A stretch of DNA of 64,000 bases from Deltaproteobacteria bacterium (GTDB taxonomy: Bacteria; Myxococcota_A; UBA9160; UBA6930). The number at the start of each line of letters is the position of its first letter. Positions within the stretch are counted from its first letter, which is position 1. The notes beneath the pieces were generated by a model, which did not search any database, was not told the DNA's origin, and worked only from the letters and a program-made list of their open reading frames with translations. Both the position numbers and the translations under genes were made by a program. Location of the stretch: positions 33,460-97,459 of the forward strand of contig VGRF01000016.1 of the NCBI GenBank assembly GCA_016875395.1. Direction: 5' to 3'. Positions 1-8,702 of the stretch are shown here, one piece after another.

Positions 1-364
1 CGCCGCTCGCGCCGAGGTTCACGCTGCCGGGGTCGAGCACGGCCTGGCGGATCGCGCCCGCCTCGGCGAGATGCGCGACGTGGTCGTAACGCGCGGTGCC
101 GTCGATGCCGAAGCCCACGGTGGGGTAGAGGATCGCGTCGGGCTTCTGCGCGAGCACCGCGCGATACGCACCGAGGTAGTCCTCCGCGAAGGCCTGCGGC
201 GTCGGCGACGGGCGCGTCGTGTGCGTGTGCACGATCGCCGCGCCTTCCGCGAAGCACGCGAGCGCGTCGGCGGCGATCTCGGCGTGCGTCTCGGGTGCCG
301 CCGCGTTCTGCGATTTCTTCGTGACGCCGTTCAGCGCCACCTCGAGGATCACCGGCGTGCTCAT
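1..364 (-). CDS. BKACE-family beta-keto acid cleavage enzyme (DUF849), N-terminal part
   Basis: Only the first ~121 residues lie in the window; the gene runs off the left edge. It opens with STPVILEVALNGVTKK, followed by an AAIVHTHTTRP segment. The H-x-H is the metal-binding signature of the BKACE family, TIM-barrel zinc enzymes that condense a beta-keto acid with acetyl-CoA to give acetoacetate and a new CoA ester (Kce in lysine fermentation is one member). The ATG (364-362) overlaps the TGA of the upstream esterase gene by 4 bp (ATGA), so the two are probably translationally coupled. Family assignment is fairly safe; substrate unknown. Confidence 0.8.
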   Translation of the reverse strand, partial: MSTPVILEVALNGVTKKSQNAAAPETHAEIAADALACFAEGAAIVHTHTTRPSPTPQAFAEDYLGAYRAVLAQKPDAILYPTVGFGIDGTARYDHVAHLAEAGAIRQAVLDPGSVNLGASG

Positions 365-1752
365 CGCTTCTTCCCCTTCTTGTTAGGTCGCTTCGCAGCG
401 CTCTTTCTCGCGGGCGCCTTCTTCACCGCACGCTTTGCTTTCGCCGCAACCTTCGGCGCGCGCAGGACGCGCAGGCGCGTGAGCCGCAGCTCGGCGATGC
501 GCCAGGCGCCGTCTTCGAAGACGTAGCGCTCGTGGTAGTGGCCCCAGCCGTCGAGCGTGAACGCGGGCGTGTCGACCCAGTCGTTCATCGCCCACACGCC
601 GCGCGCTTCCGTGTCGCTCAGCACCTCGATCTCGGGCATGTGGCCGTGGTGGAACGTGCGCACCGGCGGCGCCAGCACGCCCGCGAGCCCCGCGACGATC
701 CCGTCGCGCCCGCTCCAGCGCGAATTCGACTCCTCGTCCGTGAGCGTCGCCTCGCGCGCGAACACGGCGCGCATCTCGTCCCAGCGCTTCGTGTCCATCA
801 GCCGGAAGTAGCGCGCCTTGAGCTGATGGATTTGCTCGATCACGCCGAGCGCATCCGCGTCCGTGCGCAGCGCGAGGCGCGGCTCGAGCCACGCGGCGAT
901 GCGCTCACACGCGCGCTGCGCTTCGGGCAGGATCTCCGCGAACGCGTGCCAGACGTGGAACATCTCCTCCCACACTTCGAGCGTGACGTCCACACCGGCG
1001 TCGCGCGCCCGCGAAGCGAGTCGCGTTGCGTCGTCCAGTAACAACTCCGCGTCGCCCACCTGCAAGAGCAGCGGGGGCAGGCCGCGCAGGTCCGCGTAGA
1101 GCGGCGACGCGAGCGGCGTGCGCGAGTCCTTGCCGCCGAGGTACGCGCGCGCCATCTCGCGCAGCGGCGCCTCGGTCACCATCGGGTCGACGCTCGCCTT
1201 CGTGCGAATGCTCTCGCCCGTCGCCGCGAGATCCGTCCACGGCGAGATGCACACCGCCGCGGCGGGCAGCGCGTCGCCGGCGTCGCGCAGCGCGAGCAGC
1301 GTCGCAAGCGTGAGGCCGCCGCCCGCGGAGTCGCCCGCGATCGCGACGCGCGCCGGCGCGACGCCCTGCGCGTACACCCAGCGCACCGCTGCGACCCCGT
1401 CCTCCACCGCCGCGGGATGCGGATGCTCGGGCGCGAGCCGGTACGCGACGTTCAGCACGCGCAGGCCGGCGAGCCGCGAGAGCCGCCCGCACAGCGCGCG
1501 GTGCGTCGCGAGCGAGCCCATCGTGTAACCGCCGCCGTGCACGTACACGAGCACGCGCTCCGCGCGCGCGCCCGGCGCGATGGCCCACTCCGCGGGCACA
1601 CCCCCCGCCCGCACCGCCTCGAACTTCACATCGGCGGGCAGCGGCGTCGCCGCGCTGCCGCGCTCCATGTTCGCGCGCATCTGCGCCAGGTCGCCCTGCA
1701 GCGGATTCGCGCGCAACATCTCGAGGATCTTCGGCAGCGCCGCACTCGCCAT
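361..1752 (-). CDS. HSL-type alpha/beta hydrolase fused to a SnoaL-like domain with a lysine-rich tail
   Basis: 463 aa. Residues ~1-285 form a hormone-sensitive-lipase family esterase: oxyanion motif HGGGYTMGS at ~72, nucleophile motif GDSAGGG with Ser near 142, a late Asp in the DAELLLDD segment near 240 and a His in FHVWH near 266-269. Residues ~300-430 form a second, NTF2/SnoaL-like domain (IHQLKARYFRLMDTKRWDEM ... W.G.DGI ... MPEIEVLSDTEARGVWAM). The last ~30 residues are almost only K, A, R and P, like histone H1 or AlgP tails. The ATG at 1752 is chosen because AGGAGGGAG precedes it; an upstream extension would run into the divergent gene. It likely hydrolyses an ester; the second domain may bind a small hydrophobic ligand. 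The fusion is unusual. Confidence 0.85.
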   Translation of the reverse strand: MASAALPKILEMLRANPLQGDLAQMRANMERGSAATPLPADVKFEAVRAGGVPAEWAIAPGARAERVLVYVHGGGYTMGSLATHRALCGRLSRLAGLRVLNVAYRLAPEHPHPAAVEDGVAAVRWVYAQGVAPARVAIAGDSAGGGLTLATLLALRDAGDALPAAAVCISPWTDLAATGESIRTKASVDPMVTEAPLREMARAYLGGKDSRTPLASPLYADLRGLPPLLLQVGDAELLLDDATRLASRARDAGVDVTLEVWEEMFHVWHAFAEILPEAQRACERIAAWLEPRLALRTDADALGVIEQIHQLKARYFRLMDTKRWDEMRAVFAREATLTDEESNSRWSGRDGIVAGLAGVLAPPVRTFHHGHMPEIEVLSDTEARGVWAMNDWVDTPAFTLDGWGHYHERYVFEDGAWRIAELRLTRLRVLRAPKVAAKAKRAVKKAPARKSAAKRPNKKGKKR

Positions 1753-1782
1753 CGCTCCCTCCTTTCGCGCGAGGTTCCCACG

Positions 1783-2199
1783 ATGAACGACCTGGAAGCA
1801 ATCCGGCGCCTGCTCGCGCTCTACCCGCAGCTGCTCGACGCGAAGCGCCTCGAAGAATGGGGTGGCCTCTTCACCGAGGACGCGATCTTCGACGTGTTCG
1901 GCCGCCGCCTCACGGGCCGCGCCGAGATCGTGCGCGAGATCGGCGCGATGCAGCCCGCGACGCCGCTGAAGCACGGCGTCTTCGCGCCGGTCGTCGAGCT
2001 CGACGACGTGAACCGAGCCCGCGCGTGGACCGACTTCGTCACGTTCGTGCAAGGCGCGAGCGGCATCTCGATCGGGAACTTCGCGACATATCACGACGTG
2101 CTGGCGAAAAGCGATGGGCGCTGGCGCATCGCGTACCGCGCGATCGTGAGCGCGGGGGAGATCGCGCCGAAGGAAGTGGGGCGCGCGCCGGGGTTTTAG
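1783..2199 (+). CDS. SnoaL-like / NTF2-fold protein
   Basis: 138 aa, a single cone-shaped NTF2-like domain: N-terminal helix pair (LEAIRRLLALYPQLLDAKRLEEW), the conserved LFTEDAIFDVFG strand, a G.EIVREIG helix and closing strands (GRWRIAYRAIVSAG). Such proteins act as isomerases, cyclases or hydrolases on hydrophobic rings, or as ligand binders; nothing here fixes a substrate. Its start lies 30 bp from the divergent esterase-SnoaL start, so the two share a very short regulatory region, and both carry SnoaL domains. GAGG about 10 bases ahead of the ATG is a plausible ribosome site. Confidence 0.75.
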   Translation: MNDLEAIRRLLALYPQLLDAKRLEEWGGLFTEDAIFDVFGRRLTGRAEIVREIGAMQPATPLKHGVFAPVVELDDVNRARAWTDFVTFVQGASGISIGNFATYHDVLAKSDGRWRIAYRAIVSAGEIAPKEVGRAPGF

Positions 2200-2256
2200 G
2201 GACGGCTAGGCGCCGAGCGAGCCTGAGGGTTACGCGCCGATCCGTTTCCGCCGGGT

Positions 2257-2691
2257 TTAGATCCCAAGTTCCTCGGCGTGTGCAGCCATCTCTCGATCGA
2301 TCTCGGCGGCCAACTCTCGCGTGGTGGAGAACGTAAGGTCGGGCGTAGCGACATCGTCCATGAATGCATGTATCCGCAACGAAACCTCGGCGTCTCGATG
2401 GCGGACTCGCAGATTCCACGCGCGCTCCGATTCCACCGGCATCCGGGCGATCTCATCGGACAGGGTGCGAGCTTGCGTCGCGTCGAATCCCTCGACCAGA
2501 TTCGCAACGCGTTGAAGGAAGGGCATCACCTCGCCCTGATCGAAGCCCGTCGAGGCTTCGCCCAATGCAACATTCGGAGAATCCGAAGCCGGATCACCCG
2601 TCGAGCACCCTGCGAGGGGAACTGGAACCGCGAATATCGCAATCCTGAGGGCGACGACGAGGCGGCGTACGTGCGTCTTTTGGCGGGTCAC
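2257..2691 (-). CDS. putative lipoprotein of unknown function
   Basis: 144 aa. It begins with a basic stretch (MTRQKTHVRR), a hydrophobic segment and a lipobox ending LAGC near residue 29, so it should be exported and lipid-anchored. The rest is soluble and mostly helical (LQRVANLVEGFDATQARTLSDEIARM; TTRELAAEIDREMAAHAEEL). I recognise no family. Codon use is less GC3-biased than in the neighbours, which may mark a young or acquired gene. It ends at 2257 and stands between the SnoaL gene (convergent) and the amidohydrolase (upstream on the same strand). Confidence 0.55.
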   Translation of the reverse strand: MTRQKTHVRRLVVALRIAIFAVPVPLAGCSTGDPASDSPNVALGEASTGFDQGEVMPFLQRVANLVEGFDATQARTLSDEIARMPVESERAWNLRVRHRDAEVSLRIHAFMDDVATPDLTFSTTRELAAEIDREMAAHAEELGI

Positions 2692-2706
2692 GTCCGTCGA
2701 CCTTCG

Positions 2707-3888
2707 TCACTCTCTGGGCGGCACCCACACGCGGTCCGGGTTCCCCACCTTGTACAGCTTCGCCGCGTTTTCCCATAACAACTTGTTCTTCACCCGCTCG
2801 GGCTTCCCGCGCAGGCCGGCGTCGATCTTCTCGCGCACGTTGCCGAACAGGCAAACTGGGTGTGGGTAGTCGGTCTCGAACAGCACGTTGTCCTCGCCGA
2901 TCGCGTCGAGCAGCTGTTGAGGCGCGTGCTCTTCGTAGAAGTAACACCCGTACACCTGGCGCTTGAAGTACTCGCTCGGCAGCAGCGTCATCTCGGGCCG
3001 CGTCTCGCGCACGCGCGAGTAGCCGTAGGTGTAGTCGCACGATTCGAGGATGAACGGGATGAAGCCGATGCCGCTCTCGACGGAGATCACTTTGAGGCGC
3101 GGGTAGCGCGCGAGCACGCCGGAGAAGAGCAGGTCGACGAGCTGCTTGCCGTTGTCGAGGAAGAGCTGCACGGCGACGGTGGCGTTCGTCGAGCCCATGC
3201 CCGTCACTTCCATGCGCTCCCTGGTGAAGCCGCCGTCGAAGGTGCCGGTGCCGATGTGGAAGCTGACCGGGAGATCGAGGTCCTGCGCCGCGGCCCAGAA
3301 GCGGTTCCAGTGCGGGCTACCGAGGATCGGCATGCCGTGCACCTGCGGCTCGCCGGTGAAGAGCACGCCCTTGTGCCCGATCTTCGCGGCGCGCTCCATC
3401 TCGATCACGGCCGCGTCCACGTCCCAGAACGGCGTCGCGGCGATCGGGATGAAGCGGCGCGCGTCCGCGCTGCACCAGTCGATCAGGAAGTCGTTGTACG
3501 CCCTAACACATGCGAGCATCAGCTCGCGGTCGCCGAGCTTGAGGAACGCCTGCGAGCCGAAGCCGCCGACGTTGGGATAGATCGCCATCGCCCACACGCC
3601 GATCGAGTCCATGTACGCGATGCGAGCCTTCGCGTCGTAGGAAGCGGGTGGGCACTCGTCGAGGTTCTTCGGCGCCGCCGGAAACGGCTCCTTCCAGCCT
3701 GCGACCGCAGTGAATCCGATCGGCACGATCGGCGCCTCGCCCGCGATGCTCCACATGTCGACGCCGTCGGCGTTGCGCGTGAGGCGCGGCGCGCGGTCGC
3801 GGAACTTCGCCGCCACGCGGCTAGACCAGACGTCGGCCGGCTCCGTGATGTGCGTGTCGACATCGATGACCCAGTCGCGGATTTCCAT
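2707..3888 (-). CDS. amidohydrolase family 2 metal-dependent hydrolase
   Basis: 393 aa, amidohydrolase_2 (PF04909) type, related to ACMSD and gamma-resorcylate decarboxylase. The N-terminus VIDVDTHITEPADVW carries the D-x-H pair, the middle has VSFHIGTGTFDGG with a metal-ligand His, and the C-terminus has LFETDYPHPV with the catalytic Asp. Family members decarboxylate or hydrolyse aromatic acids; the sequence suits a degradation pathway but not a named substrate. I start at the ATG at 3888 because GAAGGAG lies just upstream and the protein then begins in the conserved strand; a longer start at 3921 is possible. Confidence 0.85.
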   Translation of the reverse strand: MEIRDWVIDVDTHITEPADVWSSRVAAKFRDRAPRLTRNADGVDMWSIAGEAPIVPIGFTAVAGWKEPFPAAPKNLDECPPASYDAKARIAYMDSIGVWAMAIYPNVGGFGSQAFLKLGDRELMLACVRAYNDFLIDWCSADARRFIPIAATPFWDVDAAVIEMERAAKIGHKGVLFTGEPQVHGMPILGSPHWNRFWAAAQDLDLPVSFHIGTGTFDGGFTRERMEVTGMGSTNATVAVQLFLDNGKQLVDLLFSGVLARYPRLKVISVESGIGFIPFILESCDYTYGYSRVRETRPEMTLLPSEYFKRQVYGCYFYEEHAPQQLLDAIGEDNVLFETDYPHPVCLFGNVREKIDAGLRGKPERVKNKLLWENAAKLYKVGNPDRVWVPPRE

Positions 3889-3945
3889 GGGCGCTCCTTC
3901 GGGTTGCGAGGAGCGCAGCATAGGGCGGCGAAAGCCCGCCGCGTG

Positions 3946-4569
3946 TCAGCGCCGCTTGCGCTGCCGAGCCGCAGCGAGCGCGCCGGCGGCGACCGTTGCG
4001 AGCGCGAGGAACGACGGCTCGGGCACCGAGCGGAGAGTGAAGTTGTCGATGCCCTCGACCTCCCCGCCGAACACCGCCTCGACGCTGAGCCGTATCGACG
4101 TGACGTCGGCGAGGATCGCGTCCCACTCTTGTTGCGTCTTCCCAAAGGCCGCCGCCGAGAGCGTCGCCGAGTAAGTCGTCCAGGTCGCGGTCGGTTGGCC
4201 GGGCGCCGGCAGCAGGTCGAGGGTCGCGCTGCCACCCGGCCCAGAGATCGTGAGGTGCCCGTAGTCCTCCCCTGCGCTCGTCCACGGCGGGGCCGTGATC
4301 GAGAGCTGATTGCCGTCGAACGACACCGTTCCGCCGTCGAACGCGCTCAGGTCCCCGAGAAACTTCGCGGGTGCGAAGATGTAGGTGATCGGGCCCTCAC
4401 TGTTGTCGATGTAGAGGAAGCCATTCGGACCGGCCACCAGTTGCTGAAACACCGAGGCGCCGGTGTGAGTCCAGCCATCCGTATCGACTTGGAAATCGCT
4501 CGTGATCGTGGTGGCGCTCGCGAAGCCGGGAGCGACGGCGAGGAAAGTACAGAGCAGCAATGCGCGCAT
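3946..4569 (-). CDS. PEP-CTERM sorting-domain exported protein
   Basis: 207 aa. It has an N-terminal signal peptide (MRALLLCTFLAVAPGFASA), a beta-rich body starting TITSDFQVDTDGWTHTGASV and resembling laminin-B-like or choice-of-anchor domains (conserved W.GY.L-like strands, LTISGPGG), and a C-terminal PEP-CTERM signal: SVPEPSFLALATVAAGAL followed by a basic RQRKRR tail. In this family the tail is cut by an exosortase (EpsH/XrtA type) and the protein goes to the cell surface or biofilm matrix. No exosortase gene is in the window. AAGGAG precedes the ATG at 4569. Confidence 0.85.
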   Translation of the reverse strand: MRALLLCTFLAVAPGFASATTITSDFQVDTDGWTHTGASVFQQLVAGPNGFLYIDNSEGPITYIFAPAKFLGDLSAFDGGTVSFDGNQLSITAPPWTSAGEDYGHLTISGPGGSATLDLLPAPGQPTATWTTYSATLSAAAFGKTQQEWDAILADVTSIRLSVEAVFGGEVEGIDNFTLRSVPEPSFLALATVAAGALAAARQRKRR

Positions 4570-4716
4570 GGTCCGAGACTCCTTGGGGATGAAGTGGGCG
4601 GCGGCCGGTGGAAGTGGCAGCCGAATTTCCTGAAAAATCTCTGAAGCCCGCGACTGCTCGGCATTGAAGCGCGCAAGACTAGACGCGACGCTCGGCTCTC
4701 CTGGGAGGAGTCCCGC

Positions 4717-5505
4717 ATGTCCGGTCGTCTCGCTGGCAAAGTCGCGTTCATTACCGGCGCTTCGTCGGGAATCGGCGCCGCGTGTGCGCTGCGCTTTGCG
4801 CAAGAGGGCGCGTCGCTGGCGGGCTTCGACTTGAACAAGCCGGAAGCCGGCGCGGGCGACGACTGGCTCGCAGGCGCCGCGCTCGCGCGTAACACCTTCT
4901 TCGAGACCGGCGACGTGCGCGACGAGGCGCGCGTGCGCGAAGTCGTGGCGCAGGTGAAGGAGCGGCTCGGGCGCATCGACGTGCTGGTGAACGCCGCGGG
5001 CGTCGCTGGCGGCGGCATGGTGCACATGCTCGACTCGAACGAGTGGGACCGCGTCGTCGACGTGAACCTGAAGGGCACCTACCTCGCGTCGAAGCACGTA
5101 CTCGGCGTGATGCTCGCGCAGCAGAGCGGCGCGATCGTGAACGTCGCGAGCGTCGAGGGCATCGAGGGCTTCCTCGGCGGCAGCTCCTACAACGCGTCGA
5201 AGGGCGGCGTCGTGCTGCTCACGAAGAACATGGCGATCGACTACGCGCGCGCGGGCATCCGCGTGAACGTGATCTGCCCCGGCTTCATCGACACGCCGAT
5301 GTTCCGCGCCGTGATCCTGAACGGCCCGGCCGCCGCGATCGCGCCGCAGATCAAGGAAGCGCACCAATTAGGGCGCTTCGGCAAGCCCGTGGAGATCGCG
5401 AACGCCGCGCTCTTCCTCGCGAGCGACGAGGCCAGCTTCGTCACCGGCGTCACGCTGCCCGTCGACGGCGGCTACACCGCCGGGCATCGGTTTTCGCTGG
5501 GGTGA
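4717..5505 (+). CDS. short-chain dehydrogenase/reductase (SDR)
   Basis: 262 aa, classical SDR. It has the Rossmann nucleotide motif TGASSGIG near residue 14, NAAG near 94, the catalytic Ser in NVASVEG, and Y-x3-K as SSYNASKGG. The C-terminus (FVTGVTLPVDGGYTAGH) is the usual SDR ending. GFDLN after beta-2 suggests NAD(H) preference. It is preceded by GGGAGGAG and probably oxidises or reduces a secondary alcohol or ketone in the neighbouring catabolic set. It ends 5 bp before the convergent hicA gene. Confidence 0.9.
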   Translation: MSGRLAGKVAFITGASSGIGAACALRFAQEGASLAGFDLNKPEAGAGDDWLAGAALARNTFFETGDVRDEARVREVVAQVKERLGRIDVLVNAAGVAGGGMVHMLDSNEWDRVVDVNLKGTYLASKHVLGVMLAQQSGAIVNVASVEGIEGFLGGSSYNASKGGVVLLTKNMAIDYARAGIRVNVICPGFIDTPMFRAVILNGPAAAIAPQIKEAHQLGRFGKPVEIANAALFLASDEASFVTGVTLPVDGGYTAGHRFSLG

Positions 5506-5509
5506 AGGG

Positions 5510-5719
5510 TCAGAGATCCTCGGGTCGCAACCCAGTAGCCTTCGCGATGCGCGCGAGCATTCGCGGCCCGATCTCGTCTCCGTCGTGATGCGACCAGACG
5601 AAGATTCGCCAGCCTTGGCGCTTCATCGTGATGTGCGAACCGCGCTGGCGAACACGCACCCAGCCGATTCGTTCGAGCGCCGCGAGGACTCGCGATGCCC
5701 GGGTGCTCGACCACGACAT
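5510..5719 (-). CDS. hicA: HicA-like toxin (YcfA family mRNA interferase)
   Basis: 69 aa, the usual size for HicA. It is a small double-stranded-RNA-binding-like fold with the signature G-S-H-x-x-M (RQRGSHITMKR), where the His is catalytic, preceded by LERIGWVRVRQ. The C-terminus IAKATGLRPEDL is also typical. HicA cuts mRNA and is neutralised by HicB. Its ATG overlaps the HicB stop by 4 bp, in the order antitoxin then toxin. Confidence 0.85.
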   Translation of the reverse strand: MSWSSTRASRVLAALERIGWVRVRQRGSHITMKRQGWRIFVWSHHDGDEIGPRMLARIAKATGLRPEDL

Positions 5720-5940
5720 CAGGCGGCCGCGGAGGGCTCGAAGCTCACACTCACTGCGCCGCGCGGCCCCTCGCCATGCTCGATGCGATCCGCGATGACG
5801 TGCAGCGCGAGCGCGACGGCTTTGGCGAGGGCGTCATCCGCGTTGTCGCCGTACGCCATGGCGCCGGGGATTTCGACGACGTCGGCAATCCAACGCCCGT
5901 CTTCTTCTCGTTCGATCTCGACGCGGTAGCTCATCTTCAT
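5719..5940 (-). CDS. hicB: HicB-like antitoxin
   Basis: 73 aa from the ATG at 5940; a second ATG at 5934 has an equally good GGAAG spacing, so the start is uncertain by two codons. Sequence: YRVEIEREEDGRWIADVVEI, then PGAMAYGDNADDALAKAVAL, which is the UPF0150/HicB pattern (E.DG.W.A.v..lPG....G.T.eEA). It is compact, with no added DNA-binding domain seen, so it may be the short HicB type. It is directly upstream of, and overlaps, the toxin gene. Confidence 0.85.
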   Translation of the reverse strand: MKMSYRVEIEREEDGRWIADVVEIPGAMAYGDNADDALAKAVALALHVIADRIEHGEGPRGAVSVSFEPSAAA

Positions 5941-6066
5941 GCTTCCACTCGGGACCAGGGGTTCGAGCAACCTAGCTGCGTCGTGGGTGGGATGGAAGGT
6001 GAACGAGAGTTCACGCCGCCTCCATAACAATCGCCCTGGCGCGCCCCCGCCCCTACCGTGCCGCGC

Positions 6067-7206
6067 ATGCCTCCCTCGCTCGCGCTGTTCGCCGCGTGCA
6101 ATCCCGGCATCGAGCCGCTGCTTGCGCGCGAGGTCGCGGGGCTCGGCGCGGAGGCGCGCGAGACGCCTGGCGGAGTCGAGCTCGCGGGCGATCTCGCGCT
6201 CGCGATGCGCGCGGCGCGCTGGCTCGGCTGCGCGAGCCACCTGATGCTGCGCGTCGCGGAGTTTCGCTGCCGCGCACCGGGGGAGCTCTCGCGCAAGGCC
6301 GCGGAGATTCCGTGGCGCGCGTGGCTGCGCAGCGAGGTTCCGCTCGCGATCCGCGCGACGAGCAGAGCGTCGCGCGTGTTTCACACCGGGCTCGTTGCGG
6401 AGCGCGTGCGCGCGGCAGTCGAGGATGCGCTCGGCGCGAAGCCCGCGTCCGCAACGACTCCCGACGAGCCCGCGGCGCGGCTCCAGGTCCGCTTCCACCG
6501 CGACGTGTGCACGATCTCGCTCGAAGCGACCGCGACGCCGCTGCACCGCCGCGGCTATCGCCTCGAGAGCGCGAAGGCCCCGCTGCGCGAGGATCTCGCG
6601 CACGCGCTGGTTCTCGCGAGCGGGTGGCAACCTGGCGAAGCGCTGCTCGATCCGTTCTGCGGCTCCGGCACGATCGCGATCGAGGCGGCGGGGCTCGCGC
6701 TCGGTCTCGCGCCCGGTCGGCTGATTCCGCCGCCGCTCTCGCATCTCGCGCTGTTCGACGAGACAGCGTGGCGGCGCGTCGCCGCGGAGACGCGTGCCCC
6801 GAACAGCTCGTCAATCTGCGCGAGCGATCGCGACGCCGGTGCGATCGCAGCGGCGCGCGCGAACGCCGAGCGCGCGGGCGTCGCGCACGCGATCGCGTTC
6901 GAGCGCGTGGCGCTGACGAAGTGCGCCTGGCTCGCGGCGCCCGAGTCGGCGCCGACGCGCGGCGTGCTCGTCACGAATCCGCCGTTCGGGCGCCGCGTGT
7001 CCGAGGCGCAGAAGCTGGAGACGCTCTATCAGGCGCTCGGCCAGCGCACGGCGAAGCTCGGAGCGGGCTGGCGCGTCGCGCTCCTCGCGCACGACGCTCG
7101 ACTCGCGCGGCGCACGGGCTTCGCGCTCGAAGCCGTCTTCGCGACGAAGCACGGCGGCATGAACGTGAGCGCTCTCGTGGGGAGCGCCGCAACCGCGAGC
7201 GATTAG
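6067..7206 (+). CDS. THUMP/RlmL-like class I SAM-dependent RNA methyltransferase
   Basis: 379 aa. The N-terminal third (ALFAACNPGIEPLLAREVAG ... VPLAIRATSRASRVFHTGLV) matches the ferredoxin-like plus THUMP region of RlmL/Trm11-type enzymes. The C-terminal domain has the SAM motif DPFCGSGTIAIEAA and the catalytic NPPFG (LVTNPPFGRRVSE), the signature of N2-guanosine or other base methylation in rRNA or tRNA. Shorter than the fused E. coli RlmKL. A GTG at 6058 is an alternative start. It ends 4 bp inside the convergent GFA pseudogene. Confidence 0.85.
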   Translation: MPPSLALFAACNPGIEPLLAREVAGLGAEARETPGGVELAGDLALAMRAARWLGCASHLMLRVAEFRCRAPGELSRKAAEIPWRAWLRSEVPLAIRATSRASRVFHTGLVAERVRAAVEDALGAKPASATTPDEPAARLQVRFHRDVCTISLEATATPLHRRGYRLESAKAPLREDLAHALVLASGWQPGEALLDPFCGSGTIAIEAAGLALGLAPGRLIPPPLSHLALFDETAWRRVAAETRAPNSSSICASDRDAGAIAAARANAERAGVAHAIAFERVALTKCAWLAAPESAPTRGVLVTNPPFGRRVSEAQKLETLYQALGQRTAKLGAGWRVALLAHDARLARRTGFALEAVFATKHGGMNVSALVGSAATASD

Positions 7207-7641
7207 GGATTCTGCGGAACGCCCGGCAGGTCGCTTGGGATGCGCGCCCACGGCAGCTCCCGGCTCTGCCAGCACACGAGCTGCGGCTCGATCCAGCTCG
7301 GGTCGTCGAACGCGCCCGCTTTCGCGAAGACCATCCCGCGCGCGTCGTGGTCAACGGGAAACGAGGCCCCTGTTCGACCTCCGCTCGGCTGCGCCTCGCT
7401 GCGCGCGGCGAAGCGCCGCTTGCTGGCGCTCGACGCGTCCGCCACTCGTGCCCGTAACAACCCAGCTCTTCGGCGAGCCCGCGAGCAGCCGGAGCTTCGC
7501 GGCTTCGAAGCCGACGACCGTGGCGAACGCACCGCCCGTCGCTTTGCGGCAGTCGGTGCAGAAGCAGTGCACGGCCTGCGCGCCCGCGGCGTCGCACTCG
7601 AAGCGAATCGCGCCGCGGCCGCAGGCGCCCCTCGCGATCAT
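7203..7641 (-). pseudogene. GFA-family (glutathione-dependent formaldehyde-activating-like) gene, frameshifted
   Basis: Two reading frames together make one GFA-like protein. Frame one (from ATG 7641) gives VHCFCTDCRKATGGAFATVVGFE, with the C-x-C-x2-C zinc motif. The coding signal then jumps to another frame around 7430-7460, which finishes with VDHDARGMVFAKAGAFDDPSW, the normal GFA C-terminus. Where the family has a second FC-x2-CG zinc pair, this copy reads RRFAARSEAQ, so both cysteines are also lost. It therefore looks like a decaying gene rather than a sequencing slip. Its ATG overlaps the stop of the upstream remnant (ATGA), so it was once part of that operon. Confidence 0.7.
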
Positions 7642-8534
7642 CGCGACGCCTCCAGCGAGATCGGCTCGCGCATCACCTCGAACACCTCCGCGCTTTGGCG
7701 CGAGAGCTCGTCGTACCGCTCGGCGGGTCCGCTCACGGTCCCGCGCGTGACGTCGAGGCGAAGCTCGAGCGCGCGTCCGGACTCGCTCGCGCTGCTGCTG
7801 ACGCGCACGAGCTCGCCGCCCAGTTCTCCGCGGGCGGGCGATCGCTTCCGAAGCGAATAGCCGTCGGGCGGCGTGAGCCGCGTGCGCGTCTCGAAGCGGA
7901 AGGGGATGTCGAACTCAAACGGCGAGCTGCGCTCGGCCGCCGGCGCCACCGCGAGGAGCTCCTCCTCCCACCCGATCGGGGCGCGTCCTACGATGCCGTC
8001 GGCGGTGCGCGAGAACGCGCCGCGCAGGTCGTAGCTCGCGCGCAGCGCGAAGCTGCGCTCGGCGTGATCGAGGTTGTCGACCTCGAGCGAGCGGACGAGC
8101 GCATCGTTCGAGAGCACGGCGCCGCGCAGCGCGTCCTTCCAGTTCGCGCGGTCGTTGTTGCGGAAGAAGTCCCGCACCCACGCCGCGGGGTAGCCGTTGA
8201 ACGTCACCGTTTCCTCCACGGCTGCCGTGCCGTCCGCCGCGAGCGTCACACCGCGCTCGACACGCACCGAGTGTCCCGCGTCGGCGGGAGCAGCAATCAG
8301 CTCGAGCCTCGGATTCTCGTCCTCGATCAGCAGCACCGAGTTGTTCCAGAGGCCGCGCGGCGACGCGCTGCCGAGCGCGAGGCCTTTGTCCGTGGCGTCG
8401 AGCCAGCGCGCATCCTTGCAGTCGAGGCAGCGCACGATCATGTGGTCGAACTGATCGAGCGAGGGAAGCTCGGCGTCGACCTCGTCGGCGAAGCTCGCGA
8501 GCGCAAGCCGCGACGAGGCCGCGCACGGGCGCAT
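7638..8534 (-). pseudogene. C-terminal remnant of a DUF3857/transglutaminase-like protein
   Basis: 298 aa remain open. The start (ADEVDAELPSLDQFDHMIV, then ARWLDATDKGLALGSASPRG) matches the end of the transglutaminase-like domain of large DUF3857 proteins, followed by their usual beta-rich C-terminal region (VERGVTLAADGTAAVEETVTF ... LFRFETRTRLTPPDGY-like strands). The catalytic Cys and the whole N-terminal DUF3857 domain are missing: only ~170 bp separate this frame from the TPR gene upstream, and fragments there (FTQFVVRGKPGDAYVLDPLQ) lie in another frame. I infer deletion plus frameshift. A translated short protein from the ATG at 8534 cannot be excluded. Confidence 0.6.
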
Positions 8535-8702
8535 ACAGGCGCCGCTTCGACGTGGCCTGCTCGTTCTGCAGCGGGTCGAGCACGTACGCGTCGCCAGGCT
8601 TGCCGCGCACGACGAACTGGGTGAAGGTCGACGTGCGCGATCGGCGCGCGGTCGAGGAGCTCTCCCGGCTCGAGTTCGACTTCCATCCGCTGTGGGAGCA
8701 GA

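Noticed and set aside
2860..4644. 594-codon plus-strand open frame opposite the amidohydrolase and PEP-CTERM genes
   Set aside because: Its translation is dominated by Arg, Glu, His, Val and Ala, has no motif, and mirrors the third-position bias of the real minus-strand genes. Antisense shadow in GC-rich DNA.
7203..7641. Programmed frameshift in the GFA gene
   Set aside because: No slippery heptamer or downstream structure stands out, and zinc cysteines are also lost, so decay is more likely.
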